Under the pieces are notes generated by a model. That model saw nothing but the letters and a program-made list of their open reading frames with translations, ran no database searches and was not told where the DNA came from. 64,000 nucleotides of DNA. Source: Luteibacter aegosomatis (GTDB taxonomy: Bacteria; Pseudomonadota; Gammaproteobacteria; Xanthomonadales; Rhodanobacteraceae). Below, in pieces: positions 45,544 through 54,479 of this stretch. The DNA lies in assembly GCF_023078455.1 (NCBI RefSeq), contig NZ_CP095740.1:434001-498000 (forward strand), written 5' to 3'. Made by a program: the position numbers and the translations under genes. The number at the start of each line of letters is the position of its first letter. Position 1 is the stretch's first letter.

Positions 45544-47289
45544 TCATCGGCCCTCCATCGGTGCCGGCGCGGCGAGCGCCGCCAGCAGCGCGCGCAATTC
45601 GGCCTTCTCGGCATCCTCGAGAATGCCTTCGCGATGACGGCCTATCAGGTATTCGCGGCGCTGTGACGCGGCCTGTCGCTCCATCTGCGCCAGGGCGTCG
45701 AAGAATTCCACCCGCTGCATGTCGGCCTCGCCCACGATCTCGGCCTGCATCAGCTTCTGCAGCGACGGGTATTCCGGGCGATCCATGAACGCTTCCACCA
45801 GCACGGCCGGGTTGATCCCCGGGCGGCTGCGGGCGATGTCGATCAGTTCGGCGAGAAGCGTCACGCCTGGGCGGTCCAGGCGCAGGAACGCGTAGGGCGG
45901 CTCCACCTCGTCGGCGAGCGCGGGCTGGGCCAGCAGCAGCGTGATGGCGCTACGCACGAGGCTGCGCTGCACGTTGCCGCCGCGTGCCGGTGCGGCGGCC
46001 TGCCGGGGTGCCGACTCGGGTTCAAGTACCGCTTGCGCGCCCGTGCGGCGTTGCAGCTCCTGGGCCATGAGGTCGCGGAAAGCGCCGTCGGGCAGGCGGG
46101 CGATCAGCGGGCGAGCGCGCTCGGCGAGGCGCGCGCGGCCGTCGAGGCGGGTCACGTCGACGTCGCGGGCGAGCTCCTCGAAGAAGTATTCGGACATCGG
46201 CATCGCCTCGGCCATGCGCTTCTCGAAGCCCTCCTTGCCTTCCTTGCGCACCAGGGTGTCGGGGTCTTCGCCGTCCGGGAGGAACAGGAAGTGCGCCTGG
46301 CGGCCGTCGCGCATGCGCGGCAGGATCGACTCCAGCGCGCGCCAGGCCGCCTGGCGGCCGGCGCGGTCGCCGTCGAAGCAGAAATACACGTCGGGCGCGG
46401 CGCGGAAGAGCACTTCGGCGTGTTCGGGCGTGGTGGCCGTGCCCAGGGTGGCCACCGCGATGGGCAGGCCCGCCTGGTGCAGGGCGATGACGTCCATGTA
46501 GCCCTCCACGACCATGATCCGCGTGAGATGGGTATGGGCCTGCTTCACCTGCCACAGGGCGAACAGCTCCCGGCCCTTGTGGAACAGCGGTGTCTCGGGG
46601 GAATTGAGGTATTTCGGGCCCTGGTCGGACGACAGTACGCGGCCGCCGAAGGCGATCACCCGGCCGCGGCGGTCGAGGATGGGAAACATCACCCGCTCGC
46701 GGAAGCGGTCGTAGCGGTTGCCGCGCTCGTTGCTGGCGACCATGCCGGCCTCGTTGAGCAACTGGCGGCGGCGGTCGCTGGTACCCAGCGCCTTGAGCAC
46801 GCCGTCGAAGCCCGCGGGCGCCCAGCCGATGCGGAAGCGCTTCATGGTGTCTTCGTCGAGGCCACGGCGCTTCACGTAGGCCTTCGCCTCGTCGCTGCCG
46901 CCCAGTTCGCGCTGGTAGAACGAGGCGGCCTCGTCGAGCAGCGTGTAGAGGTCGCTGCGGTCTTCGCGGGGCTTGTCGTCGCGGCCGCCTTCGTAGGGCA
47001 CCTTGAGACCGACGGACTGGGCCAGTTCCTCGATGGCGTCGGGAAATTCCAGGCGGTCGTAGTCCATCAGGAACTTGATGGCGCTGCCGTGGGCACCGCA
47101 GCCGAAGCAGTGGAAGAACTGCTTCTGCGGGCTCACGTAGAACGACGGCGAGCGTTCGTTGTGGAACGGGCAGCAGGCCGTCCACTCGCGACCGGCCTTC
47201 TTCAACGGCACGCGCCGCTCGATCACGTCGACGATGTCGACGCGAGTGAGCAGTTCATCGATGAAGTTGTCGGGGATACGGCCGCGCAT
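45544..47289 (-). CDS. dnaG: DNA primase
   Basis: This 581-residue primase makes RNA primers at replication forks. The N-terminal zinc-binding domain has Cys40, His43, Cys61 and Cys64 (CPFHNERSPSF and FFHCFGCGAHG). The RNA polymerase core follows with YLNSPETPLFHKG and the TOPRIM Glu in MVVEGYMDVIALHQAG and DxD in YFCFDGDRAG. A C-terminal helicase-interaction domain begins around residue 430. It forms the usual block with rpsU and yqeY, but rpoD is not the next gene downstream here. Confidence 0.97.
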   Translation of the reverse strand: MRGRIPDNFIDELLTRVDIVDVIERRVPLKKAGREWTACCPFHNERSPSFYVSPQKQFFHCFGCGAHGSAIKFLMDYDRLEFPDAIEELAQSVGLKVPYEGGRDDKPREDRSDLYTLLDEAASFYQRELGGSDEAKAYVKRRGLDEDTMKRFRIGWAPAGFDGVLKALGTSDRRRQLLNEAGMVASNERGNRYDRFRERVMFPILDRRGRVIAFGGRVLSSDQGPKYLNSPETPLFHKGRELFALWQVKQAHTHLTRIMVVEGYMDVIALHQAGLPIAVATLGTATTPEHAEVLFRAAPDVYFCFDGDRAGRQAAWRALESILPRMRDGRQAHFLFLPDGEDPDTLVRKEGKEGFEKRMAEAMPMSEYFFEELARDVDVTRLDGRARLAERARPLIARLPDGAFRDLMAQELQRRTGAQAVLEPESAPRQAAAPARGGNVQRSLVRSAITLLLAQPALADEVEPPYAFLRLDRPGVTLLAELIDIARSRPGINPAVLVEAFMDRPEYPSLQKLMQAEIVGEADMQRVEFFDALAQMERQAASQRREYLIGRHREGILEDAEKAELRALLAALAAPAPMEGR

Positions 47290-47340
47290 GCAACGCCTAG
47301 GATGCCACGCATCCGCTCCCGTATGGAGCTTGACGCAGGC

Positions 47341-47514
47341 TTAGAAAGCCAGTTTGAACACGCCGATCACGGCCAGGATGGCGATGATGAAGAGGATCAG
47401 GAAGATCGCGAAGCAGATCTTGGCGATCGTCGCGGCGAAGCCCGAGATCCGGCTGAAGCCGAGCGCGCCGGTCACGAGCGCGATGAGGCCGAAGATGATG
47501 GCGTACTTGAGCAT
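47341..47514 (-). CDS. DUF1328-type small membrane protein
   Basis: This 57-residue, two-helix hydrophobic protein begins [20 protein letters not shown] and continues with [20 protein letters not shown], which is the DUF1328 (YtjA-like) pattern. Members are stress-associated membrane peptides of unknown role. It lies 52 bases upstream of dnaG on the same strand, with GGAG-like bases before its ATG, and is downstream of a family B repeat. Confidence 0.85.
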   Translation of the reverse strand: MLKYAIIFGLIALVTGALGFSRISGFAATIAKICFAIFLILFIIAILAVIGVFKLAF

Positions 47515-47652
47515 GGGGGGTTCTCCGAGGATGGCGCCGGAGGAACCGCTCCCCAGTCGCGGGCGAAGGATGCGGCGGGGGACGTGGGGCGATTGTGAAA
47601 GACCGGGGCGCGAAAAGGCCCGTGTCGAAGTCGATAGGGTTGCCAAGCCCCA

Positions 47653-47726
47653 TCGCGGACAGGGTCCGCTCCCACCCTTCGGTAGGAACCCTTCTACCGA
47701 AGGGTGGGAGCGGACCCTGTCCGCGA
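47653..47726. repeat. Family B inverted repeat, perfect 33-bp arms
   Basis: Arms 47653-47685 and 47694-47726 are perfect inverted copies with an 8-nt spacer. The inner palindrome is GCGGACAGGGTCCGC; the distal part, CTCCCACCCTTCGGTAG, is shared with family A. Unlike most copies it lies between two same-strand genes. Confidence 0.9.
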
Positions 47727-47746
47727 TAGGGGCGGCCGAAACACCA

Positions 47747-48190
47747 TCAGCCCAAACGGGCCTTCACCTTCCCGGCCACCGCGCCCATGTCCGCGCGCCC
47801 GGCGGCCTTTTCCTTCACCAGGGCCACCACCTTGCCCATGTCGCGGGCCGAGCTGGCGCCGGTCTCGGCGATGGCGGCGGCGATGATGCCGTCCAGTTCC
47901 TCGTCGGACAGCTTCGCCGGCAGGTAGCCGTCGATCACGCCCATCTCGTAGCGCTCGGCGTCGGCCAGCTCGGTGCGGCCCGCCTTGTCGTACTGTTCGA
48001 TCGAGTCGCGGCGCTGCTTCTGCATCTTTTCGAGCACGGCCAGCACCTGGGTATCGTCCAGTTCGATCCGCTCGTCGACTTCGCGCTGCTTGATGGCCGC
48101 CTGCATGAGGCGAATCACGGCCAGGCGATCTTTCTCGCCGCCCTTCATGGCGGCGATCATGTCGTCTTTAATCTTTGCCTTGAGAGTCAT
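47747..48190 (-). CDS. GatB/YqeY domain protein
   Basis: This 147-residue protein is a stand-alone YqeY domain, related to the tail of the amidotransferase GatB. The start [33 protein letters not shown] and the later [12 protein letters not shown] with [12 protein letters not shown] are characteristic. It may affect tRNA-dependent amidation or bind tRNA; its role is not settled. It lies between rpsU and dnaG, the normal place in this order. Confidence 0.92.
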   Translation of the reverse strand: MTLKAKIKDDMIAAMKGGEKDRLAVIRLMQAAIKQREVDERIELDDTQVLAVLEKMQKQRRDSIEQYDKAGRTELADAERYEMGVIDGYLPAKLSDEELDGIIAAAIAETGASSARDMGKVVALVKEKAAGRADMGAVAGKVKARLG

Positions 48191-48214
48191 GATGTTATCT
48201 CCGGGACGACGAAA

Positions 48215-48251
48215 AGCCGGCTTCGCCTTTCGGCGAAGCCGGCTGGGTTTT
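48215..48251 (-). terminator. Terminator or attenuator between rpsU and yqeY
   Basis: A perfect 13-bp stem (48215-48227 with 48232-48244) with a 4-nt loop is present. On the minus strand it is followed by TTTTCG, as for a rho-independent terminator after rpsU. A second 8-bp stem with a 3-nt loop lies at 48302-48320, just after the rpsU stop. This would allow rpsU to be made in excess of yqeY and dnaG. Confidence 0.7.
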
Positions 48252-48327
48252 CCGCCTGATTGCGGCGGCAGCGGGCGAACGCGCCAGCCGCGGATCCATC
48301 ACCCGGCCGCGACGGCCGGGGAGGCAA

Positions 48328-48543
48328 TCAGTACATGCGGGTCCGGCGCGTCGTGTCGCGGGACAGACGGCGCAGGTGACGCTTCACCGCAGCAGCGCGC
48401 TTGCGCTTACGCTCCTGGGTCGGCTTTTCGTAAAATTCGCGCTTGCGCGTTTCGGCCAGAACGCCAGCCTTTTCGCACGTACGCTTGAAGCGACGGAGGG
48501 CAAGCTCAAACGGCTCGTTCTCGCGGACTTTAACGCTCGGCAT
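48328..48543 (-). CDS. rpsU: 30S ribosomal protein S21
   Basis: This 71-residue, strongly basic ribosomal protein matches S21 over its whole length: [21 protein letters not shown], then [19 protein letters not shown] and a [15 protein letters not shown] tail. S21 binds the 30S platform and aids initiation. It is the first gene of the rpsU-yqeY-dnaG series and diverges from tsaD with only a 44-base gap, which must hold both promoters. Confidence 0.98.
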   Translation of the reverse strand: MPSVKVRENEPFELALRRFKRTCEKAGVLAETRKREFYEKPTQERKRKRAAAVKRHLRRLSRDTTRRTRMY

Positions 48544-48587
48544 GGAAACTCCACTTGTTTAAACTGACCCGTGAACCCGGGTGAGCC

Positions 48588-49652
48588 GTGGATTATAACG
48601 TGATCGATTCGAAAATTTCAAAGCCCGTACTCGGCGTGGAAACCTCCTGCGACGAGACGGGGGTGGCCCTGCTCCGCTGGGATCCCGAAAAACCCGGCCG
48701 CGGGCTGCTTTCGCACGCGCTGTTCAGCCAGATCGCCCTGCACGCCGAATACGGCGGAGTGGTGCCGGAACTGGCCAGCCGCGACCACGTCCGCAAGCTG
48801 CTGCCGCTGGTTCGCGAGGCGCTGAAGGAGGCCGGGCTCACGCCCGCCGACCTTGGCGGCGTAGCCTACACGGCCGGCCCCGGCCTGGTCGGTGCCCTGC
48901 TCGTGGGCGCGGCGGCGGCGCGGGCCATGGCCTGGGCCCTGGGCGTGCCGGCCATCGGCGTGCACCACATGGAAGGCCACCTGCTGGCGCCGTTGCTGGA
49001 GGACGACCCGCCGGAGCCGCCCTTCGTGGCCCTGCTGGTCTCCGGCGGCCACTCGATGCTGGTCGAGGTCAAGGCCATCGGCGAGTACCGCATCCTGGGC
49101 GATACCCTCGACGACGCGGCGGGGGAGGCCTTCGATAAGACGGCCAAGCTCATGGGGCTGCCTTATCCGGGCGGCCCGGCCCTGGCGAAGCTGGCCGAGC
49201 AGGGACGGCCCGGCGCGTTTCGCTTCTCGCGGCCCATGGTCGACCGGCCTGGGCTGGACTTCAGTTTCTCGGGCCTCAAGACCCAGGTGCTGCTGGCCTG
49301 GCAGGCCTCGGACAAATCCGAGCAGACCCGTGCCGACATCGCGCGGGCCTTCGAGGAGGCCATCGTCGATACGCTGGCGATCAAGTGCCGCCGCGCGCTG
49401 GAGGCCGCGGGGGCGAAACGACTGGTGATCGCCGGCGGCGTGGGGGCCAACAAGCGCCTGCGCGAACAACTGGCGCAGGCGGCCGCGGCCGACGGTTTCC
49501 GCGTGTATTTCCCGCGCCTGCAGTTCTGCACCGACAACGGCGCGATGATCGCGCTGGCCGGTGCCATTCGCCTGGCGGCGGGGCAGGGGCAGGACGAAAC
49601 GATCCAGGTGCATCCGCGGTGGAGCCTGGAGACGCTGCAGGCGGCGGGTTGA
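48588..49652 (+). CDS. tsaD: tRNA N6-threonylcarbamoyladenosine transferase subunit
   Basis: This 354-residue ASKHA-fold protein (TsaD) transfers the threonylcarbamoyl group to A37 of ANN-decoding tRNAs, with TsaB, TsaC and Tsa[16 protein letters not shown], the metal-binding [44 protein letters not shown] block and [14 protein letters not shown] are hallmarks. GTG at 48588 has GGTGA upstream; GTG at 48600 in the same frame would give a start closer to the family N-terminus and is an alternative. Confidence 0.96.
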   Translation: MDYNVIDSKISKPVLGVETSCDETGVALLRWDPEKPGRGLLSHALFSQIALHAEYGGVVPELASRDHVRKLLPLVREALKEAGLTPADLGGVAYTAGPGLVGALLVGAAAARAMAWALGVPAIGVHHMEGHLLAPLLEDDPPEPPFVALLVSGGHSMLVEVKAIGEYRILGDTLDDAAGEAFDKTAKLMGLPYPGGPALAKLAEQGRPGAFRFSRPMVDRPGLDFSFSGLKTQVLLAWQASDKSEQTRADIARAFEEAIVDTLAIKCRRALEAAGAKRLVIAGGVGANKRLREQLAQAAAADGFRVYFPRLQFCTDNGAMIALAGAIRLAAGQGQDETIQVHPRWSLETLQAAG

Positions 49653-49762
49653 TCGATTCTCTCCAGGGGTCGTCGGCTCAGGCGCGGCAAGGGATGCCCC
49701 GAGCTTGCGAAAACCGTCTCCGTCACCGACCCTGTAACACTTCTTCAAAAGCCGCATCCCCC

Positions 49763-50122
49763 ATGGACATCGTCTTCATCGAAGACCTGCGCATCGACGC
49801 GGTCATCGGCATCTACGACTGGGAACGCCGCATCCGGCAGACGCTTTCGTTCGATCTGGAAATGGCGTTCGACAACCGCAAGCCCGCGGCCACCGACGCC
49901 ATCGAGCACACCCTCAACTACAAGTCGATCTCCAAGCGCCTGCAGGCTTACGTGGAGTCGTCGAGCTTCGGCCTGGTGGAAACGCTGGCCGAGCGCTGCG
50001 CGGACATCGTGCGCGAGGAGTTCGGCGTGAGCTGGGTGCGGCTGAAGCTGTCCAAGCCGGGTGCCGTGCGCGGCGCCAGGGCCGTGGGCGTGCGCATCGA
50101 ACGGGGCACGAAGCCGGAATGA
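49763..50122 (+). CDS. folB: Dihydroneopterin aldolase
   Basis: This 119-residue enzyme of folate synthesis converts dihydroneopterin to hydroxymethyl-dihydropterin. Motifs are FIEDLRIDAVIGIYDWERR, the TLNYKSISKRL segment, LVETLAERCADIV with the pterin-binding Glu, and the VRLKLSKPGAVRGARAVGV block containing the catalytic-type Lys. The ATG at 49763 gives the standard start. Its stop overlaps the channel gene by four bases. With folK downstream it forms a small folate cluster. Confidence 0.95.
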   Translation: MDIVFIEDLRIDAVIGIYDWERRIRQTLSFDLEMAFDNRKPAATDAIEHTLNYKSISKRLQAYVESSSFGLVETLAERCADIVREEFGVSWVRLKLSKPGAVRGARAVGVRIERGTKPE

Positions 50123-51375
50123 TCGATCCCAGGGCCTCGTTGGCCGTCGTCGAGAGTTTCATCGCCTCGCCCGAACTGCGCCGTGTCGCGCTGGTGGCGG
50201 GGCTGTTCCTGCTGGCCTGGCTCGTGGGTCTCATGGGGCGCCTGTTCCTGCACCGCGTTGTCCGCGTCGCCACGCGGCACACCGCCTGGCGATGGGACGA
50301 CGCGCTCTATGAACATGGCGCCTTCCGCTGGTTGGCGCGCATGCTGCCGGCGATCGTCATCTACTACGGCATCGACGAGCTGCTCGAACCGCTCGATACC
50401 CTGGCCGTGCTCGTGCGCAACCTGGCCGTGTGCTGGATGATCGTCTGCGTCATCGGCTCGCTGGGACGTACGCTGGTCGCGTTCGAATCGCTCTACAGCG
50501 CCACGCCGGCGGGCAAGCGTTCCATCAAGGGCGTGGTGCAGCTGTTGCAGCTGGCGCTATGGATCGTGGCGCTGGTGCTGGTCATCACCAAGCTCACCCA
50601 CCAGAGCATCGGGCTGCTGCTGTCGGGCATCGGCGCGATGTCGGCCGTGCTGCTGCTGGTGTTCAAGGATACCATCCTCGGCTTCGTGGCCGGCATCCAG
50701 CTCGGCACCAACGACATGCTGCGCGTGGGCGACTGGATCACCATGGCGTCGGCCGGCGTGGACGGCGACGTCATCGACATCACCCTGCACACGGTGAAGG
50801 TACGCAACTTCGACCGCACCATCGTCACCGTGCCCACGTGGAAACTCATCGCCGAGTCGTTCCAGAACTGGCGCGGCATGTCCGAGTCGGGCGGTCGGCG
50901 GATCAAGCGCGAGCTCTTCGTCGACGCCGCCTGCGTGCGTTTCCTGGAAGACGAGGAGATCGAACGCTTCGGCCAGGTGTACCTGCTCAAGGCATACCTG
51001 GAGCGCAAGCGCGAGGACATCCGCCGCTGGAACGAAGCACTGGGCGAGCCCGGCAAGCTGCCGGTGAACCGCCGCCGGCAGACCAACATCGGCGCGTTCC
51101 GCGCCTATGCCGAGGCATACCTCGCGGCGCATCCCGACGTGCACGACAGGATGACCCGCATGGTGCGCATGCGCGATCCCGGCGCGCAGGGCATCCCGCT
51201 GGAAATCTACTGCTTTACCAACACCGTGGTCTGGCTCGATTACGAGCGCATCCAGGCCGACATCTTCGACCACCTCATCGCGATCCTCCCCGAGTTCGGC
51301 CTGCGCCCCTTCCAGCAGCCCTCGGGCGGCGACGTACGCGAGGCACTGGTGGGCCTGCGAACCGCGGAACACTGA
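50119..51375 (+). CDS. MscS-family mechanosensitive channel, YbdG-like
   Basis: This 418-residue membrane protein has about four N-terminal helices before the pore-lining helix (LLLSGIGAMSAVLLLVFKDTILGFVAGIQ). The MscS beta domain follows with MLRVGDWITMASAGVDGDVIDITLHTVKVRNFDRTIVTVPT, and a longer C-terminal domain. The length, the Trp-rich NW motif (SFQNWRGMSESGGRRIKR) and tail match YbdG/MscM rather than the small MscS. It would release solutes during hypo-osmotic stress. It lies between folB and folK, probably in one transcript. Confidence 0.9.
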   Translation: MIDPRASLAVVESFIASPELRRVALVAGLFLLAWLVGLMGRLFLHRVVRVATRHTAWRWDDALYEHGAFRWLARMLPAIVIYYGIDELLEPLDTLAVLVRNLAVCWMIVCVIGSLGRTLVAFESLYSATPAGKRSIKGVVQLLQLALWIVALVLVITKLTHQSIGLLLSGIGAMSAVLLLVFKDTILGFVAGIQLGTNDMLRVGDWITMASAGVDGDVIDITLHTVKVRNFDRTIVTVPTWKLIAESFQNWRGMSESGGRRIKRELFVDAACVRFLEDEEIERFGQVYLLKAYLERKREDIRRWNEALGEPGKLPVNRRRQTNIGAFRAYAEAYLAAHPDVHDRMTRMVRMRDPGAQGIPLEIYCFTNTVVWLDYERIQADIFDHLIAILPEFGLRPFQQPSGGDVREALVGLRTAEH

Positions 51376-51376
51376 C

Positions 51377-51910
51377 ATGGGGCGCGCCTACCTCAGCCTG
51401 GGTTCCAACATGGACGCGGAGCGCTGGCTCGGTGCCGCCGTCGCCGAGCTGCGTGAACGCTTCGGCCGCCTCGACGTCTCGCCGGTATATCGCAGCGCGG
51501 CCGTGGGGTTCGACGGTCCCGATTTCCTCAACCTCGCCGTGGGCCTGGACAGCGACCTCGATCCGTTCGAACTCAACGACTGGCTGCACGCGCTCGAAGA
51601 CCGTCACGGCCGCGTGCGCGGCGGCGACCGTTACGCCAGCCGCACGCTCGACGTGGACATCGTGCTTTACGACGACCTGGTGTTGAGCGGGGAAGGTCAT
51701 CTGGAACTGCCGCGTGGCGAGCTTCGCCACGCCTTCGTGCTCAAGCCGATGGCGGACATCGCGCCGGAGGTGAGGCATCCGGTGGATGGGCGGACGATGG
51801 CGGAACTGTGGAATGCGTTTCCCGTCGGTAGCGAGCCGTTGTCGGTCGATGAAGCCATGAGTTTGACCGTGGCCCCGTCGCGGACGGGGCCCGCTCCCAC
51901 CCTCCGGTAG
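51377..51910 (+). CDS. folK: 2-amino-4-hydroxy-6-hydroxymethyldihydropteridine pyrophosphokinase, repeat-encoded tail
   Basis: This 177-residue enzyme transfers pyrophosphate from ATP to hydroxymethyl-dihydropterin. YLSLGSNMDAERWL is at the N-terminus, followed by DVSPVYRSAAVGF, FLNLAVGLDS, and the signature RYASRTLDVDIVLYDDL and LELPRGELRHAFVLKPMADI. The last eleven residues and the stop codon (51908-51910) fall inside a family B repeat arm, so the natural C-terminus was overwritten by the repeat. The catalytic core ends well before this. Confidence 0.94.
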   Translation: MGRAYLSLGSNMDAERWLGAAVAELRERFGRLDVSPVYRSAAVGFDGPDFLNLAVGLDSDLDPFELNDWLHALEDRHGRVRGGDRYASRTLDVDIVLYDDLVLSGEGHLELPRGELRHAFVLKPMADIAPEVRHPVDGRTMAELWNAFPVGSEPLSVDEAMSLTVAPSRTGPAPTLR

Positions 51911-51951
51911 TTGGCTCTCTACCGAAGGGTGGGAGCGGACCCTGTCCGCGA
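51878..51951. repeat. Family B inverted repeat overlapping the end of folK
   Basis: Arms 51878-51910 and 51919-51951 are inverted copies with a few changes and an 8-nt spacer. The left arm supplies the folK stop codon TAG. Confidence 0.88.
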
Positions 51952-52050
51952 TTCACGCGAAGCTGGCGCTCCGGGGGAAAACCGGCCTATGGCGAGCCTC
52001 GCCTCCGGGTGCTAAAACACCGCCACCGCTACCGAGGAGCTTCGAAGGAC

Positions 52051-52905
52051 ATGGGCAAGTTCGCACGCAGCTGGGCCTTGATGAAGGCCAGCGCCAACAT
52101 CCTCCGCCAGGACAAGGAGCTGATGCTCTTTCCCCTGCTGGCCGGGATCTGCTCGCTGTTGATCATCGCCACCTTCGGCTGGCCGATCTTCACGGCGATC
52201 AAGCACCATCATGCCGCCCTGGAAGGTCGCAACCACGCCATGCCGCCGCTGGTCATGCTGCTGGCCTTCCTCTTTTACTTCGTGCAGTACACGGTGGTGA
52301 TCTTCTTCAACACCGCGTTGGCCGCCGCGGCGCTCATCCGCCTGGACGGCGGCAATCCCACGCTCGGCGACGGCATGCGCGCGGCCATGGGCAAGATGCC
52401 CACGATCGTCGGTTACGCGCTGATCTCGGCTACCGTCGGCATGATCCTGCGCGCCATCCAGGAACGCGTCGGTTTCGTCGGGCGGATCATCGCCGGCCTG
52501 CTCGGTTTCGGCTGGACGCTGGCCACGTTCCTCGTGGTGCCGGTGCTCGCCGCGCAGGACGTCGGTCCGATCGATGCCGTCAAGCGCAGCGCCTCGCTGC
52601 TGAAGGACACATGGGGCGAGAACGTCATCGGCAACGCCGGCATCGGTTTCGTCGGCGGCATACTCACGTTCTGCCTCATCGCCGTGAGCCTGCTCCTGTT
52701 CGGCGCGGCGGCCTCCACGCAATCGGTGGCGCTGATGGTGGCCGTCGCCGCCGCGGGCACGATCGCCCTCGTCGCGCTCGGCTTGTTCCAGACCGCGATG
52801 CACGGCGTGTATTCCGCCGCGCTCTATCGTTACGCCGAACACGGCGACCCGGGGCAGGGCTTCGATCGTGCCCTGCTCGAATCGGCGTTCCGCCAGAAGC
52901 GCTGA
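52051..52905 (+). CDS. DUF6159-like multi-pass membrane protein
   Basis: This 284-residue protein has about six membrane helices. The N-terminus (FARSWALMKASANILRQDKELMLFPLLAGI) and the middle QDVGPIDAVKRSASLLKDTWGENV are typical of the DUF6159/glycerophosphodiester-phosphodiesterase-anchor-like family. The role is unknown. ATG at 52051 is preceded by GAGG-type bases (GAGGAGC at 52034-52040). A strong terminator follows. It appears to be a single-gene unit after the folate cluster. Confidence 0.78.
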   Translation: MGKFARSWALMKASANILRQDKELMLFPLLAGICSLLIIATFGWPIFTAIKHHHAALEGRNHAMPPLVMLLAFLFYFVQYTVVIFFNTALAAAALIRLDGGNPTLGDGMRAAMGKMPTIVGYALISATVGMILRAIQERVGFVGRIIAGLLGFGWTLATFLVVPVLAAQDVGPIDAVKRSASLLKDTWGENVIGNAGIGFVGGILTFCLIAVSLLLFGAAASTQSVALMVAVAAAGTIALVALGLFQTAMHGVYSAALYRYAEHGDPGQGFDRALLESAFRQKR

Positions 52906-52931
52906 GGCGGGGCGATTCGTCGCGGTCGATG

Positions 52932-52961
52932 GACGGTGCCGGTTCGGCACCGTCTTTTTTT
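52932..52961 (+). terminator. Strong rho-independent terminator
   Basis: A perfect 9-bp stem GACGGTGCC (52932-52940) and GGCACCGTC (52946-52954) with a 5-nt loop is followed by seven T's. It ends the DUF6159-like gene. The remaining 212 bases before the next gene show nothing clear. Confidence 0.9.
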
Positions 52962-53173
52962 CTTTCGGTCCGCCATTTGCGGGCTACGGCGACCCTTCCG
53001 TGGCGACGCGATGCTCCGGCGAGAATGGCTTGTCGAGGGATTCCGCTTCCGCCTTCGGCCGTCGGCGAAGTACGTGCCGAATCCACGCGATCCTCCGGAT
53101 AGGCGGCCCACGGCATTCGGCGTACGCTCGCCAGTCGTTTCCTGAGATCGGGAGACGCACCAAGGAGGGTGTC

Positions 53174-53638
53174 ATGTCACTTAAACAGCTATCGATCCAT
53201 CTGCTTGCGGCGTTCGGACTGGCCGCGGCTCATCCCGCCTTTGCCGAGGACGTCGTAGTCTCGTGCCATTTCGAGGCGGGACCGGGCAAGAAGCCATCCA
53301 CCGGGACGGCCCGGCTGGAGCTGACGACGAATACCTATTACCTTTCGGCCAAGGTGCTGCAGTACAAGATCGAGAAAGGCGATTGGGCGGGCGGAAACAA
53401 GGCTAACGTCAACCTTCGCGTCAAGACGTTCGACGAGTCGGGTAAGGAGCGATCCAGTACTGTCCATTCGGACGACAGCATGAGGCAGGATGGTGAATGG
53501 CATTCGCCGACGCCGGAACTCAGGATCGAGCACCGGTACTCCGTCGGTACCCCGCTCAAGAGGAAGATCGTGCAGGTCGAGTTCGTGTTCGACCTCTCCA
53601 ACTCGGCGGACAAGGAATGCCTGACGCCATCGCCCTGA
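53174..53638 (+). CDS. Small secreted protein, function unknown
   Basis: This 154-residue protein has a signal peptide (MSLKQLSIHLLAAFGLAAAHPAFAED cleaved near residue 24). A GGAGG (53164-53168) lies 5 bases before the ATG, a strong initiation site. The mature part is beta-rich and polar, with two cysteines (residues about 31 and 149) that may form a disulfide. No family is recognised. It lies alone between a terminator and a convergent SDR gene. Confidence 0.75.
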   Translation: MSLKQLSIHLLAAFGLAAAHPAFAEDVVVSCHFEAGPGKKPSTGTARLELTTNTYYLSAKVLQYKIEKGDWAGGNKANVNLRVKTFDESGKERSSTVHSDDSMRQDGEWHSPTPELRIEHRYSVGTPLKRKIVQVEFVFDLSNSADKECLTPSP

Positions 53639-53689
53639 GGTTCGAAATGAGTCGACGTGATCGGCGCCCTGGCATGGCGGGACCAGGAC

Positions 53690-54427
53690 TCAAATAGTCA
53701 CGGTCCGGCCGCCATCGACGCGGATGACCTGTGCCGTGGTGTAGGTCGCATCGAGCAGGAGCCAGCGCACGGCTTCTGCGACATCCGCTGGCTCGCCCTT
53801 GCGAGCCAGCGGCGTCTTCGCGATCAGGACCTCCGCCGCTTCTTCGGATTTGCCCGATTCGGGCCACAGGATGGCGCCGGGTGCGACGGCGTTCACGCGC
53901 ACCTCGGGTGCGAGGTCGCGGGCGAGCGCCTGCGTAAGCATCCACAATGCGGCCTTCGCCATGGAGTAGAGCGGGTGTTGCGCGAGCGGGCGCTCGGCGT
54001 AGATGTCCACGAGGTTGACGATGGCGCCCTTGCTCGCCTTCAGCGCGGGTGCCGCGGCCTGGGCGAGGAAGAACGGAGCGCGTGCGTTCGTGGCGAACAG
54101 GTCGTCCCACTGCGCGGCGGTGGCCGTGCCGATGGGCGTGGGATAGAACGAGGAGGCGTTGTTGACCAGGCCGTCCAGGCGGCCGAAGGTGTCCAGGACG
54201 CCGGACACCAGGGCGGGCAGGGCGTCGTCGTTTTCGAGCGCGGCGGCGAACGTGGCCGCGCTTCCGGTTCGCGTGCCGTTGAGTTCGCGCGCGAGGGCGT
54301 TGGCTTCGTCGGCGGAACGGCGGTAATGAATGGCCATCGTGCAACCCGCGGCGTGCAGGTGGCGCACGATGGCATGCCCGACGCGGCGGGCGCCGCCGGT
54401 GACGAGGACGACGGGTGATGGGTTCAC
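53690..54427 (-). CDS. Pteridine reductase (PTR1/FolM-type SDR)
   Basis: This 245-residue short-chain dehydrogenase has the pteridine-reductase form of the cofactor loop, TGGARRVG at residues 10-17. The catalytic set is Asp141, Tyr154 and Lys158; Asp in place of the usual Ser, with the same 13- and 4-residue spacing as in Leishmania PTR1, marks a dihydropterin/dihydrofolate reductase. GTG at 54427 is chosen because AGGA stands about 9 bases upstream; a TTG at 54466 is an alternative. Folate genes lie 3-4 kb away. Confidence 0.87.
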   Translation of the reverse strand: MNPSPVVLVTGGARRVGHAIVRHLHAAGCTMAIHYRRSADEANALARELNGTRTGSAATFAAALENDDALPALVSGVLDTFGRLDGLVNNASSFYPTPIGTATAAQWDDLFATNARAPFFLAQAAAPALKASKGAIVNLVDIYAERPLAQHPLYSMAKAALWMLTQALARDLAPEVRVNAVAPGAILWPESGKSEEAAEVLIAKTPLARKGEPADVAEAVRWLLLDATYTTAQVIRVDGGRTVTI

Positions 54428-54479
54428 GGGTGGCTTCCTGGTCGTGGCCGCGAGAGCTTGCCGCAAACCGGCGCGGGCG

